Notes: generated by a model from the sequence alone, not told the origin. Shown: positions 35,364 to 44,504, counted from the first letter of the stretch. The stretch: DNA of 64,000 bases from Candidatus Bathyarchaeota archaeon (GCA_026414485.1 JAOAIX010000003.1:1-64000); one strand, 5' to 3'. Program-made: numbers and translations.

Positions 35364-36335
35364 GTGAAAATGTCCCCACGCAACTTCAGAAATCAATTTG
35401 TAGTACTTAGAGAAGTTACGAAAAAGTACGGCGGTTTAACCGCCTTAAAAAAGATTTCGTTTGAAATTGGCGAAGGCGAAATCTTTGGCTACATTGGCCC
35501 GAATGGCGCAGGGAAAACAACCACGATGAAAATTTTAGTAGGATTACTCACTGACTTCGAAGGCGAGGTCTACATCGGCGGCTTTCAAGTTCCCAAACAA
35601 AAAAGCGAAGTGCATAAATTACTGGGTTATCTGCCTCAGAGCGTAGGGTTCCAAGAATGGCGCACTGTAGACCACGCCTTGAAAACTTTTGGAAAACTCT
35701 CAGGTTTAACTGAAACAGAAATAGAAAAACGTATAACTGAAGTTTTGGATTTGCTTGCACTTTCCGAGGTACGTCACAAAAAAATTGCTCAGTTGTCAGG
35801 CGGTATGACGCAGAAAGTAGGCTTAGGGCAAGCGATTCTTCATAATCCAAAGCTACTAATTTTAGATGAACCTCTAAACGGTTTAGATCCCCTTAGTCGA
35901 TACCAGTTCAAAGAGGTTCTATTGAAACTCAGCAAAGGAGGCACAACCATATTGTTTTCATCTCATATCCTCAGCGATGTCCAAGATGTTGCTGACCGTA
36001 TAGGCATCATAAATCGTGGACAGATCAAACAAGTGGGCACTTTAAATGAACTTAAAGAACACTTAGCTGAACAGAGAACAGTGGAGGTTTTGCTAACTTA
36101 TGCGACAGATAAATGGCGAGAATTCCAAAACATTAAACATGTCAAAAGTGTGGAGCAGCCCTCTGTGGGCAGGATTCTGGTCAACATTGAAAAAGGCTCT
36201 GACCCAGACGATGTAATGAACGATCTAGCACAATTGATAGTAAAGCAGAAAATCAGGATCCGCGGCATAAACTTGTTGTCTCCTTCACTGGACGACATAT
36301 ATCAAAAATATGTACAGGAAGGAGAGAGCATATGA
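35364..36335 (+). CDS. ABC transporter ATP-binding protein (exporter type)
   Basis: 323 residues. Walker A is GPNGAGKTTT, the Q-loop region is GYLPQSVGFQEW, the signature is LSGGMTQKVGL, Walker B is LLILDEPLNGLDP and the H-loop is LFSSHILSD. A C-terminal extension of about 90 residues follows, as in CcmA/NatA-type exporters. It energises the membrane partner encoded immediately downstream (ATGA overlap at 36332). The substrate is unknown; antibiotic, lipid or Na+ export are family possibilities. GTG at 35364 or ATG at 35370 is the start. Confidence 0.93.
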   Translation: MKMSPRNFRNQFVVLREVTKKYGGLTALKKISFEIGEGEIFGYIGPNGAGKTTTMKILVGLLTDFEGEVYIGGFQVPKQKSEVHKLLGYLPQSVGFQEWRTVDHALKTFGKLSGLTETEIEKRITEVLDLLALSEVRHKKIAQLSGGMTQKVGLGQAILHNPKLLILDEPLNGLDPLSRYQFKEVLLKLSKGGTTILFSSHILSDVQDVADRIGIINRGQIKQVGTLNELKEHLAEQRTVEVLLTYATDKWREFQNIKHVKSVEQPSVGRILVNIEKGSDPDDVMNDLAQLIVKQKIRIRGINLLSPSLDDIYQKYVQEGESI

Positions 36336-36997
36336 AACTGCCATTACTTTTTACTGATGAATTAAGAGGGTTTTATAAATCAAAACTAATGTTGATCCTC
36401 TGGATAGGTTTACCTATTATTGCGCTATTGTTTCGTTTTGCGCAGACTACCTCCACAGGACAAGACATACCCTTCACGGTAATTTCCACAATAGTAATTT
36501 CTAGTTTAGCGGGAACACTTTCTTCAGTTATGTTAGCTGTATCGATAATCAACGAAAAAAACCGAAATGTTTACACATTATTCCTCATTAGACCCCTGAA
36601 ACGACGAGAACTACTTCTTGCCAAGTTTCTTTCTGTCTATATCTGCGTAACTATAGCTAGCCTCCTTGCCGTTTTCGTGGGCATGACAACAGATTACATC
36701 ACCACAGGTATGTTGTCTACTAAGTTAATTGATAATACAGCACAGTCACTTGTTACAAGTTTGTCTATGCTGGCAGTTTCTTGTGCTGCGGGAGTACTCA
36801 TAGGTGTAGCGTCGCCAAGTGTGATGGTGGGAGCAATATTAGTCATTTATGGAGGAAACCAAATTTCAGTCATTCCATTAATGCCAACAATACTGAACAT
36901 AACATATGCCACCCTTTTTACAACGACGACAACACTACTAACGTGTAGTTTACTTTTGATAGCCGCTATTGGTTTATTCGAAAGGAAACAGTTCTAA
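36332..36997 (+). CDS. ABC-2 type transporter permease
   Basis: 221 residues with about six hydrophobic helices. A cytoplasmic N-terminus (TDELRGFYKSKLM) leads into helix one, and the conserved coupling segment INEKNRNVYTLFLIRPLKRRELLLAKFLS is typical of ABC-2 permeases. Its start overlaps the ATPase stop. Together the pair forms a homodimeric exporter. A promoterless, tightly coupled gene; the substrate cannot be read from sequence. Confidence 0.88.
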   Translation: MKLPLLFTDELRGFYKSKLMLILWIGLPIIALLFRFAQTTSTGQDIPFTVISTIVISSLAGTLSSVMLAVSIINEKNRNVYTLFLIRPLKRRELLLAKFLSVYICVTIASLLAVFVGMTTDYITTGMLSTKLIDNTAQSLVTSLSMLAVSCAAGVLIGVASPSVMVGAILVIYGGNQISVIPLMPTILNITYATLFTTTTTLLTCSLLLIAAIGLFERKQF

Positions 36998-37041
36998 GCA
37001 GAAATTACAATTAGATAGAATGAGTGCGCTACAGGGTGATA

Positions 37042-39510
37042 CTATGTTTTCTTCCAGCGTTTGAGCATGTTTTCGAGAGTTGGTTTAAGCTTTGCGTTTT
37101 CTTCTTTTATTTTTTCTTTACCCAATGCTTTCATGTCTGCGTCGATTTCTTTGATGACTTCAGCGTAGTGGATGCCTTCTGCGGCTGATACGTACTCGAC
37201 TCTGAATCTTTGAGGACTCATACCTAGCTTGGTTAACATGCCTTTTAATGCATCAGTTCGTGCTTTCATCTTGTAGTTACCGCTGATATAGTGGCAGTCG
37301 TAGGGCAAGTGACAAGCTCCAACCAAAACCATACCAGCACCTAACCGGAACGCTTCTAGTATGAATTCACGGTCAACCCTGCCTGAACACATGACACGAA
37401 TGGCACGTACACTTGGTGGATATTCAAATCTGCTTGTACCTGCTAAGTCTGCACCTGCGTAGCTACACCAGTTGCACAGAATAGCCAAGATTTTATCTTC
37501 AGGATCCCTTTCGAGCGCTGCTCGAATCTGCGCCATGATTTGGGCGTCTGTGAAGTGCATCTGTGTAATAGCGTGTTGTGGGCATTCAGCAACACATGTT
37601 CCACAACCGTGACAGCTAGCGGTGATTATTGTTGCAGCTTTATTTGGTTCGGCTTTTATAGCACCGTAGGGGCATTTGTCAACGCAGACTCCACATTTGG
37701 CGGTTTTGTTTCTGCACTTTGTTTCATCAACAATAGAGATAATAGGTTCAATTTTCCACTTTGGTTTGGAGATTACGGTTGCGGCTCGTGCCGCTGCGCC
37801 GCTTCCTTGTGAAACACTAGCTGGAATATCTTTGAGACCCTGACAGGCTCCTGCAAAGAACACGCCATCTGTTGGAGCATCGAGAGGTTTTAGTTTGGGG
37901 TGACTTTCCATAAAGAAGCCGTCAGCGCCACGGGATAAGTTGAGAATGCGTGCGATCTCATCTGATCCCTTCTTGGGTATCGAAGCGGTGGCTAGCACCA
38001 CCATTTCTACATTGACTTCTATGGGGTGCCCAAGATTAGCGTCCTCTGAATATAACGTCAAATTGTTAGTTTTGGGGTCTTCTTCGATGCGGCTTACACG
38101 ACCACGTATGAAGTTAACACCCCGTTCACGTGCTCGATCATAGAACTCTTCGTAACCTTTACCTGGAGTTCGCATATCCATGTAAAACACGTAAACCTCA
38201 ACATCTTCTTTGTATTTCTCTTTGAGTTGCACTACGTGCTTGAGGGTGTACATGCAGCAATAGTTAGAGCAGTATGGATACTTGTTTTTGTCTCTAGAGC
38301 CAACGCACTGAATGAAAGCCACGGAATGGGGTTTTTGACCGTCGGACTGGCGGAGAACTTTGCCACCGGTTGGACCCGCGGCCAAAATTAGTCTTTCAAA
38401 CTCCATTGAGGTAATAACGTTGGGATATTTACCGTAGCCTAAGAGAGGCATGTCATAAGGCAAATAAACGTCAAACCCTGTGCTGACGATAATAGCACCA
38501 ACTTCTATGTCAACCTCTTCGGCTTTCTGCTCAAAATCTATAGCTTGCCTTTCACCACATACATCTACACATTTGAAGCATTCTATACAGTAATCTTTGT
38601 TGATGGCATAAATCAATGGCACTGCTTGATCAAAAGGAACAGAGATTGCTTTGCGGGTGCCAAGGTTCATATCCCACTCGTTGGGATATTCGATGGGGCA
38701 AACATCTTTACATTCACCACAACCCGTACACCGTTGAGGTATGACGTAACGTGGATTCTTGCGAATTTTAACTTTGAAGTTGCCTATGTACCCTTCAACT
38801 TTGACGAGGTCAGAGTAGGCAAAAATCTGGATGTTAGGATGGCGGCCACAGTCCACCATTTTTGGACCTTCAATACAGATGCTACAGTCAAGCGTCGGGA
38901 AAGTTTTATCCAACGCCGCCATGTGCCCACCAATGCTCTGCGTGTTTTCAAGCATATACACCTTAAAGCCCATCTCTGCAAGATCCAACGCAGCGTTCAT
39001 GCCCGCAATGCCACCGCCGATTATTAGAGCTTTATTAGTTACTGGAACCTCGATTGTTTGCAGAGGCATAAGTAAACGTGCCTTTGCCACTGCCATACGC
39101 ACAGCGTCTTTAGCGCGTTCAGTAGCTTCCTGCGGCGTACTGGGGTGACACCATGACGCAAATTCACGGATATTAGCCATCTCATACAAAAAGGGATTCA
39201 AACCGGCTTCGGAAACAGTGCGCCTGAAAGTTGCCTCATGCATACGGGGCGAACAGGCCGCAATGACGACGCGGTTTAGTTTTTGCTCTTTTATCGCGTT
39301 ACGTATTTCTTCTTGACCTGGATCAGCGCATGTGTAGCGGTTTTCTTTTACGAAAACTACGTCGGGGATTGTTTTGGCGTATTCAACTACTTGCTTTATA
39401 TCAACAGTACCTGCGATGTTTAAACCACAGTGACAAACGAAAACACCTATACGCAGGTCTTCCGTTTGAGGTTTTGTACTCAGATTTGAAGGAGTTTCAG
39501 GTTGGCTCAT
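37042..39510 (-). CDS. hdrA: HdrA-like flavoprotein fused to MvhD
   Basis: 822 residues. The N-terminal domain has CHCGLNIAGTVD and GQEEIRNAI. A thioredoxin-reductase-like FAD domain follows with IIGGGIAGMNAALDLAEMG. The HdrA insert carries LDCSICIEGPKMVDCGRHP, followed by two ferredoxin clusters (CTGCGECKDVCP, CIECFKCVDVCG) and, after the second FAD half, two more (CGVCVDKCP, CHGCGTCVAECP). The last about 140 residues are an MvhD/FrhD-type domain (CNWCSYAGADLAG, VGACHLPYDC) that links HdrA to hydrogenase or formate dehydrogenase. It should split electron pairs by flavin-based bifurcation. HdrB and HdrC are not in the window. Overlaps the polyferredoxin by four bases. Confidence 0.92.
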   Translation of the reverse strand: MSQPETPSNLSTKPQTEDLRIGVFVCHCGLNIAGTVDIKQVVEYAKTIPDVVFVKENRYTCADPGQEEIRNAIKEQKLNRVVIAACSPRMHEATFRRTVSEAGLNPFLYEMANIREFASWCHPSTPQEATERAKDAVRMAVAKARLLMPLQTIEVPVTNKALIIGGGIAGMNAALDLAEMGFKVYMLENTQSIGGHMAALDKTFPTLDCSICIEGPKMVDCGRHPNIQIFAYSDLVKVEGYIGNFKVKIRKNPRYVIPQRCTGCGECKDVCPIEYPNEWDMNLGTRKAISVPFDQAVPLIYAINKDYCIECFKCVDVCGERQAIDFEQKAEEVDIEVGAIIVSTGFDVYLPYDMPLLGYGKYPNVITSMEFERLILAAGPTGGKVLRQSDGQKPHSVAFIQCVGSRDKNKYPYCSNYCCMYTLKHVVQLKEKYKEDVEVYVFYMDMRTPGKGYEEFYDRARERGVNFIRGRVSRIEEDPKTNNLTLYSEDANLGHPIEVNVEMVVLATASIPKKGSDEIARILNLSRGADGFFMESHPKLKPLDAPTDGVFFAGACQGLKDIPASVSQGSGAAARAATVISKPKWKIEPIISIVDETKCRNKTAKCGVCVDKCPYGAIKAEPNKAATIITASCHGCGTCVAECPQHAITQMHFTDAQIMAQIRAALERDPEDKILAILCNWCSYAGADLAGTSRFEYPPSVRAIRVMCSGRVDREFILEAFRLGAGMVLVGACHLPYDCHYISGNYKMKARTDALKGMLTKLGMSPQRFRVEYVSAAEGIHYAEVIKEIDADMKALGKEKIKEENAKLKPTLENMLKRWKKT

Positions 39511-40439
39511 CTTATAACCTCTTCAGTAACGGCTCGTTTTTTAACCATTTCTTGAGCTTTTTTGTTACCGATGGACTTAAGTTCTTTAACCGCGTCCATT
39601 GGCGAAGTCAAGCGTTCTAATGCTTTGTTCCATGTTCCTGAATGTACAGGAGTATGAAGCACTCTTGTCCGTTTAACAGTTAAAGCCTCATCAATTGGGC
39701 AGACAACCTTGCAGGCTCCACAGTAAACACAAGTTGCCTCGTTAACCTGAACTTTACCGTCAACAAAAGTTAAAGTGTCGGTTATAGGACATACATCAAC
39801 ACAGTCATGGCAACCCGCAGGGCACTTGGACTGGTCAATGGCAATTTTTCCTTCAAAAATTTTGCCCATTTTGATCACGCCTGCAGGGCACTTGTATTCG
39901 CATGCTTTGCAGGTGGGGCATTTCTCTTTAGGGATATTTACACTCACAACTACATGGCGCCTCTGGCTGGGAGATAAAGCCGCTAAGTTTTCCACAGGTT
40001 TACCGTCAAAGGTTACTCGTGAGATAGTAAGTTGATCTAGTGGACATGCTTCAACACAAACTTCGCAGTCTTTGGGGCAGTTGCGGGTATCAATCTTTAT
40101 GTTGCGTACGAGTTCAGGGAAGCTTTCTTTTTCAACTATGTTAATGTTGCGAGAATCGTTCAACGTAACTTTCACTGCACCATAAGGGCAAGTTATGTCA
40201 CAGATACCACAGAAAATGCATTTAGCCAAGTCAACGTCAACCGTGGCCTTCTTGACTTTTTCACCCTGAACTTTGGGTTGCTTCTGAATTTTAATTGCCT
40301 CTTTTGGGCAAGCTAAACTGCAAATTTGGCAACCTACACATTGCTTTTTGTCAAGAGTTAATTTATAGTGTTTATTCTGTAAAATCCACTCTAACGTGAG
40401 GGCTTCTGCCGTGTCGAGTTTTTGGGTTTTAAACGGCAT
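39507..40439 (-). CDS. Polyferredoxin with six [4Fe-4S] motifs
   Basis: 310 residues. Six Cys-rich motifs occur in order: CVGCQICSLACP, CIFCGICDITCP, CPKDCEVCVEACP, CPTCKACEYKCP, CPAGCHDCVDVCP and CVYCGACKVVCP. Three of them carry an inserted residue or two (CPKDC, CPAGC), as seen in methanogen polyferredoxins. It should be an electron wire between HdrA-MvhD, encoded next with an ATGA-type overlap, and soluble donors such as the 2-oxoacid oxidoreductase. A basic helical tail of about 60 residues follows. GGTGG precedes the ATG. Confidence 0.9.
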   Translation of the reverse strand: MPFKTQKLDTAEALTLEWILQNKHYKLTLDKKQCVGCQICSLACPKEAIKIQKQPKVQGEKVKKATVDVDLAKCIFCGICDITCPYGAVKVTLNDSRNINIVEKESFPELVRNIKIDTRNCPKDCEVCVEACPLDQLTISRVTFDGKPVENLAALSPSQRRHVVVSVNIPKEKCPTCKACEYKCPAGVIKMGKIFEGKIAIDQSKCPAGCHDCVDVCPITDTLTFVDGKVQVNEATCVYCGACKVVCPIDEALTVKRTRVLHTPVHSGTWNKALERLTSPMDAVKELKSIGNKKAQEMVKKRAVTEEVIR

Positions 40440-40560
40440 TGATCATGTCCACCATATAGACGTAGATGCGCCGAAATAGACTGTTCAACGCCCTATAACC
40501 GTCTATTGCATTTTTGAGTACAGTTTTATTGATATAAATATTGCTTGAGAACAGTACGTA
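40440..40560 (-). promoter_or_regulatory. Leader and promoter of the polyferredoxin-hdrA operon
   Basis: On the minus strand TTTATATC (40538-40531) is a good TATA box, predicting transcription near 40509 and a leader of about 70 bases. Within it AATAGAC (40475-40481) and GTCTATT (40501-40507) form a 7-bp inverted repeat with a 19-base loop at the 5' end of the predicted RNA, possibly a regulatory hairpin or an operator. Confidence 0.45.
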
Positions 40561-40619
40561 TTCACACGGTTCAACATGATAGAAGCTAGGGGTGATTTCA
40601 GACCACAGAAAGATCGTAT

Positions 40620-41177
40620 TTATGCTTTAACAGCGACGACTACATTACACTTAAGTAACTCGTCATCCCGTAGAGAAATTGCACATAAGCCTGAATGCCT
40701 CAGCCATACGCTAAGAGTCTCCAAATCTACCGCCCGTTTCAATGCTGTTACTACAAAACACGCGTGATGGTTTCCAATCTGCGCGATTTCCTTGAGAGTC
40801 ACTGAGGGAGCAGGCATATTCTGAATCAGGGTAAAAGCAAAAATAAAACTGAATAAACCCTGCCTGAGGGGAAGATGATCAGCGTCAGCACATACCACAA
40901 AAATATTACTGAAAGATCTAGCACGGTTTTTAGCTTGAATTAGCAACTGTCGAGAAATGTCGACACCCACCAATGCCTCAGCATTATCGGCCACGTGAGG
41001 AAAAAATAGGCCTGAGCCACAACCGACATCAAGTATTAAACCGGTGGGAGCTACCGCTAACACTTCGAGCCCTGCTTTGTATTTGGCTTCCTGCTCTTCA
41101 GCATAACGCTGGTCATACATATGAGCAGTTAAATCGTAGCGCATCATAATACTGCGTTTTCGTCTCCACTTGTTCAT
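40620..41177 (-). CDS. Class I SAM-dependent methyltransferase
   Basis: 185 residues. LILDVGCGSGLFFPHVA is motif I for S-adenosylmethionine, GVDISRQLLIQAKNR is motif II, and VVCADADHLPL with FSFIFAFTLIQNM marks motifs III-IV. The C-terminal substrate region is short. The substrate is unknown; small molecules are likely for this subfamily. ATG at 41177 is supported by GAGGT five bases upstream; the first ten residues are basic (NKWRRKRS). Monocistronic. Confidence 0.85.
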   Translation of the reverse strand: MNKWRRKRSIMMRYDLTAHMYDQRYAEEQEAKYKAGLEVLAVAPTGLILDVGCGSGLFFPHVADNAEALVGVDISRQLLIQAKNRARSFSNIFVVCADADHLPLRQGLFSFIFAFTLIQNMPAPSVTLKEIAQIGNHHACFVVTALKRAVDLETLSVWLRHSGLCAISLRDDELLKCNVVVAVKA

Positions 41178-41726
41178 ATAATACCTCTGTTATACAGAGC
41201 GTTTATTCGTAGAACGCAGCTATAGCCATTACTCAAAAAATTAAAAGAACAGGGAGCACAAAAAGAATCAACTCATGTTCAGTTGCTTTGTTTTGAGATT
41301 TGTTCTTCAGCGTAAGTGTTTTTTCGCTCTTACTGCACATTGTGGCACCGCTGAGTATCACAAGAAAATTGGCAAAGACTAACTGAAGAGAGTAATTCAC
41401 AGATTACAGTGTTTAGGTATCTCAAACACTGTAAGCGCCCTCAGCTGCAGGACAACAGGCATAACCTACAATAGCGTAAAGACTACTTGCTCTACACATA
41501 GCAGTTCTCTGCCTATTCAGTTCTCTTCTCGAACAGAAGTTCTAATCAAAGGTGTCTATATCCTAGTGATTTTCATGTACCGAGCATTCAACATTTTTGT
41601 TAATTGAGCTATAGTGGAACACAGGTTTAATGGTTGCAAAAACTGTTTAATACATGTAAACAAGCAAAGGAGACGTTTACACTAAATCTTATTTACAGAA
41701 GAAACTGTTAGTGTGTGTGAAACAAA
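41178..41726. other. 549-base region without a protein gene; several hairpins
   Basis: No supported ORF on either strand. It contains a dyad at 41185-41199 (CTCTGT/ACAGAG) covering part of the methyltransferase ribosome-binding site, and a perfect 11-bp inverted repeat at 41404-41434. CAGTTCTCT is repeated directly at 41502-41510 and 41518-41526. A 7-bp dyad TGTAAAC/GTTTACA lies at 41655-41681, just upstream of nucS. No similarity to SRP RNA, RNase P RNA or C/D-box RNA is evident by eye. Confidence 0.45.
41404..41434. repeat. Perfect 11-bp inverted repeat with 9-base loop
   Basis: TTACAGTGTTT at 41404-41414 and AAACACTGTAA at 41424-41434 are exact reverse complements. It could be an RNA hairpin (terminator or part of a noncoding RNA) or a binding site for a dimeric regulator. 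It lacks an adjacent long T-run on either side, so a simple terminator is less likely. Confidence 0.6.
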
Positions 41727-42512
41727 TTGCTCGACGACAAAATAGTAGTTCTTAAAAATCCAACTTTGACAGAAGCAAAAGAGATCATTGAAAAGGCATT
41801 GATACAAAAGAGAACACTCATAGCAGTTGGCAAGTGCCACGTGCATTATTCCGGGCGTGCACGATCCACTCTTGAAGCAGGAGAACGACTATTAATTGTA
41901 AAAGAAGACGGGGCACTTTTGGTACATCGACCTGTAGGTTACGAACCTGTGAATTGGCAACCTGCGGGCACTGTTTTTCACGTTCGAACCAAGGACAATG
42001 AACTTGAAGTTCACGGCGTCAGACAGAAACCTCGCGAAAACGTTCAAGTTAATTTCACTGAGATTTACATGGTGTCGGCTTTGTGGCTCAGCGATTCAGG
42101 AGAGTTTCTGTTGCATGCCACTGAAGACGATATGCATCGTGCAATTCTCCTCAAGCCAGATCTTTTAGAGGAGGGGTTCAGACCCATCAGCTGGGAAAAA
42201 AAGGTAGATCCTGGATTTGTGGACATCTATGGCGAAGACAAAGATGGAAAACTAGTGGTTGTTGAGGTAAAAAGGAAAGCCGCCACCAAAGAAGCAGCAT
42301 TGCAACTTGCAAAGTACATTGAACCAATAAAAGCTAAGATAAATCGTGAACTTCGAGGAGTACTTGTAGCACCAAGTTTAGGTAAAGATGCACAAAGGAT
42401 ACTACTTACGCTAGGCTTAGAGTTTAAGAAGCTAGACCCCAAGAAATGTGCTGAAGTATTAAAAAAGCAAAAAAATGCCAAATTAGAAAAATTCTTTGAA
42501 GAAAACAGCTAA
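41727..42512 (+). CDS. nucS: Endonuclease NucS (EndoMS)
   Basis: 261 residues. The N-terminal DNA-binding domain (to about 125; YSGRARSTLEAGERLLIV, DGALLVHRP) is followed by a RecB-like nuclease domain. GFVDIYGEDKDGKLVVVEVKR carries the catalytic Asp, Glu and Lys, preceded by a Glu-Asp motif (LHATEDDM). The enzyme cuts mismatched or branched DNA. The C-terminus NAKLEKFF (250-257) fits the PCNA-binding pattern apart from Asn for Gln. TTG at 41727 starts the gene; a GTG two codons upstream is blocked by a stop. ppa follows on the same strand after 78 bases. Confidence 0.95.
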   Translation: MLDDKIVVLKNPTLTEAKEIIEKALIQKRTLIAVGKCHVHYSGRARSTLEAGERLLIVKEDGALLVHRPVGYEPVNWQPAGTVFHVRTKDNELEVHGVRQKPRENVQVNFTEIYMVSALWLSDSGEFLLHATEDDMHRAILLKPDLLEEGFRPISWEKKVDPGFVDIYGEDKDGKLVVVEVKRKAATKEAALQLAKYIEPIKAKINRELRGVLVAPSLGKDAQRILLTLGLEFKKLDPKKCAEVLKKQKNAKLEKFFEENS

Positions 42513-42590
42513 TAGCATCAGACTTTAAACTGATAAAGTGAAGAACACTTAAATTTAACTGCAACGTTGTGGTTTTGAAGGTGTATAGAA

Positions 42591-43136
42591 TTGGTAAATT
42601 TTTGGAAAAACCTTCCAGCGGGAGATAAACCTCCAGAACTGTTGAACATGGTTATCGAAGTTACAAGTGGCTCCCGAGACAAATATGAGTACAACAAAAC
42701 ATGGGAAGCATTAGTTTTAGATAGAATAATCCCTTCATCAGTTGTTTTCCCTGTTGAGTACGGATTTGTTCCCCAAACTTGGTATGACGACGGCGACCCA
42801 CTTGACATTATGGTGTTGAGTTTTGCCAAGTTAACTGTGGGGTGCGTGGTTAAAGTAAGAGTGATAGGTGCCTTAATAATTGAGGATGAAGCCGGAATGG
42901 ATGCCAAGATACTTGCTGTGCTTACGAGTGATGCACGGTTTGAAGGTTACCATGACATAAGCGATGTGCACAAACACCGATTAATTGAGATACAAGAATT
43001 CTTTGAAACCTACAAAAGACTTGAACCACACAAGTGGGCAAAAGCAAAAGAGTGGAAAAACGCCAAGGAAGCCATGGATATAGTGAAATACTCCATGGAG
43101 AAATATAGTATACTAGAGAAGCAAAAAGCCATATGA
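42591..43136 (+). CDS. ppa: Inorganic pyrophosphatase, family I
   Basis: 181 residues. It hydrolyses pyrophosphate, pulling biosynthetic reactions forward. EVTSGSRDKYEYNK is the N-terminal substrate block, VEYGFVPQTWYDDGDPLDIM carries the metal-binding signature D-G-D-P-x-D, and DAKILAVLTSD supplies further ligands. FFETYKRLE is the usual helix before the C-terminus. Length is canonical for archaeal/bacterial hexameric enzymes. TTG at 42591 is the start. It converges with nreA, six bases apart. Confidence 0.96.
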   Translation: MVNFWKNLPAGDKPPELLNMVIEVTSGSRDKYEYNKTWEALVLDRIIPSSVVFPVEYGFVPQTWYDDGDPLDIMVLSFAKLTVGCVVKVRVIGALIIEDEAGMDAKILAVLTSDARFEGYHDISDVHKHRLIEIQEFFETYKRLEPHKWAKAKEWKNAKEAMDIVKYSMEKYSILEKQKAI

Positions 43137-43142
43137 ACTTTG

Positions 43143-44504
43143 TTAAGCGACTTCTGATTTGATTGAAAAGAAATCTGTGAGGCGTCTCTGGAAAAGCAGT
43201 TGTCTCAACAGTTTACTCTGGATGACCCAATTTGCCAGTGGAATTTCGAATCTGCGGCTGACAAATTTAAGTGAGTCCTGTAAGGTTTTGAACAAACAGG
43301 GTTTTTGGCGCATAGCGTTCCGCACATTCTCCCGAACTTGCCAAACACCAACTGGCATTATGTATCCTGGACGAGCTTCGCGCAGCACAATAACTGTGGC
43401 TTGCCGCCTTTCTTTGACAAGTTGTTCGCATACAGCTAACCGCGCAGAATAGTAACAACCACCAATTTGGGCATATGTGGTTCTACCATTATATCCCTCC
43501 CAGTCAGAGTATATGGCGACGCTAGGACCGTTGGGGTTCCATGTAGTACCAGGATACCAAGCTTCCATCGACTCGTAGCTCCAAGCCGCAGGAATCATCA
43601 AAATTTCGAAAACATTATCTAGATAGTTACTTTCATAGACGCGGTACTCGCTTATTTCTGGAAACGTCTTCACTTGCTCGATTAGGCTTTTGCTTATTAT
43701 ATCGTCTACAGCAGTGATGCTCCACCGCGTGGGAACTAGACGCCGTTTTTTCTCTAAACCAAAAGCTCCTACGCTGAAAGCTTTTTGTATTTTCGTGACC
43801 AGTACACCGCGGTTATAGAGATCTATAACAGCCTGTGTAGATTTCAAGTCAGTGTCATAGTAAGCTTTTTCTACACGGTGGTCAAAGCGTGTGTTCCCGA
43901 CATAAAGGTAACGTATGGGAGCACTAGGACCGAAAGGTTGAACGTCATCGCTTAAAAAGAGGGAGCCCCTCGGCTTTTTGGTGAGACCCAACTCCATGTC
44001 TACGCTGTCGTCTGCCAGAGCTAACTCTACGGTTTTGTCCATAATTTTTCCTGCTTGTGCAAACTTCTGCACATGCACACGATATTTGCCACGGACAAGT
44101 AAACTGCGGAACCCTACAATTTCATCAATTGACTTGCCAAACCACTGCTCAGGTAAATCATAAACACTAGTGTCCTCTTGAACAGGAGGCACAAGTGGAC
44201 CCACATAAACATATGGGTGACCAATTCTCCCAACAAAAACGCTAGGAGGAGAAACTCCTGTGATGTCTTCACTTGAAATCAAAGGCACACTTCTAAGGAA
44301 ACAGTTAAGTTTAACCAAAAGGGGACAACGCGTTTTACCACAGAGATTCCTAGTGCCCTTGCATAAGACGCAAAAACTGTTTTGGCTCGGTCGAGCTGCA
44401 AACTGATTATCAATGGTCACACCATCTTTAACTTGCTTTATGACCTCAACTAACCAATTATCAGAAGAAGATTCAAGCGGCTTAGCTTTTGATTGCAAAT
44501 GCAT
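43143..44504 (-). CDS. nreA: DNA-repair protein NreA-like (DUF650/DUF651)
   Basis: 453 residues. A zinc-binding N-terminus (CVLCKGTRNLCGKTRCPLL) leads into DUF650 (FVGRIGHPYVYVGPLVPP, RGKYRVHVQKF), then DUF651 (IQKAFSVGAFGLEKKRRLVPTRWSITAVDD). The C-terminus QRRLTDFF (439-446) is a near-ideal PCNA-interacting peptide. Haloferax NreA is implicated in DNA repair through PCNA. It is convergent with ppa, and nucS lies just beyond it, so two clamp-binding repair proteins are close together. ATG at 44504 is the first codon before the zinc motif. Confidence 0.93.
   Translation of the reverse strand: MHLQSKAKPLESSSDNWLVEVIKQVKDGVTIDNQFAARPSQNSFCVLCKGTRNLCGKTRCPLLVKLNCFLRSVPLISSEDITGVSPPSVFVGRIGHPYVYVGPLVPPVQEDTSVYDLPEQWFGKSIDEIVGFRSLLVRGKYRVHVQKFAQAGKIMDKTVELALADDSVDMELGLTKKPRGSLFLSDDVQPFGPSAPIRYLYVGNTRFDHRVEKAYYDTDLKSTQAVIDLYNRGVLVTKIQKAFSVGAFGLEKKRRLVPTRWSITAVDDIISKSLIEQVKTFPEISEYRVYESNYLDNVFEILMIPAAWSYESMEAWYPGTTWNPNGPSVAIYSDWEGYNGRTTYAQIGGCYYSARLAVCEQLVKERRQATVIVLREARPGYIMPVGVWQVRENVRNAMRQKPCLFKTLQDSLKFVSRRFEIPLANWVIQSKLLRQLLFQRRLTDFFSIKSEVA

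Noticed and set aside
37042-39510. Selenocysteine in HdrA
   Set aside because: All expected positions are ordinary Cys codons and there is no in-frame TGA within the gene.
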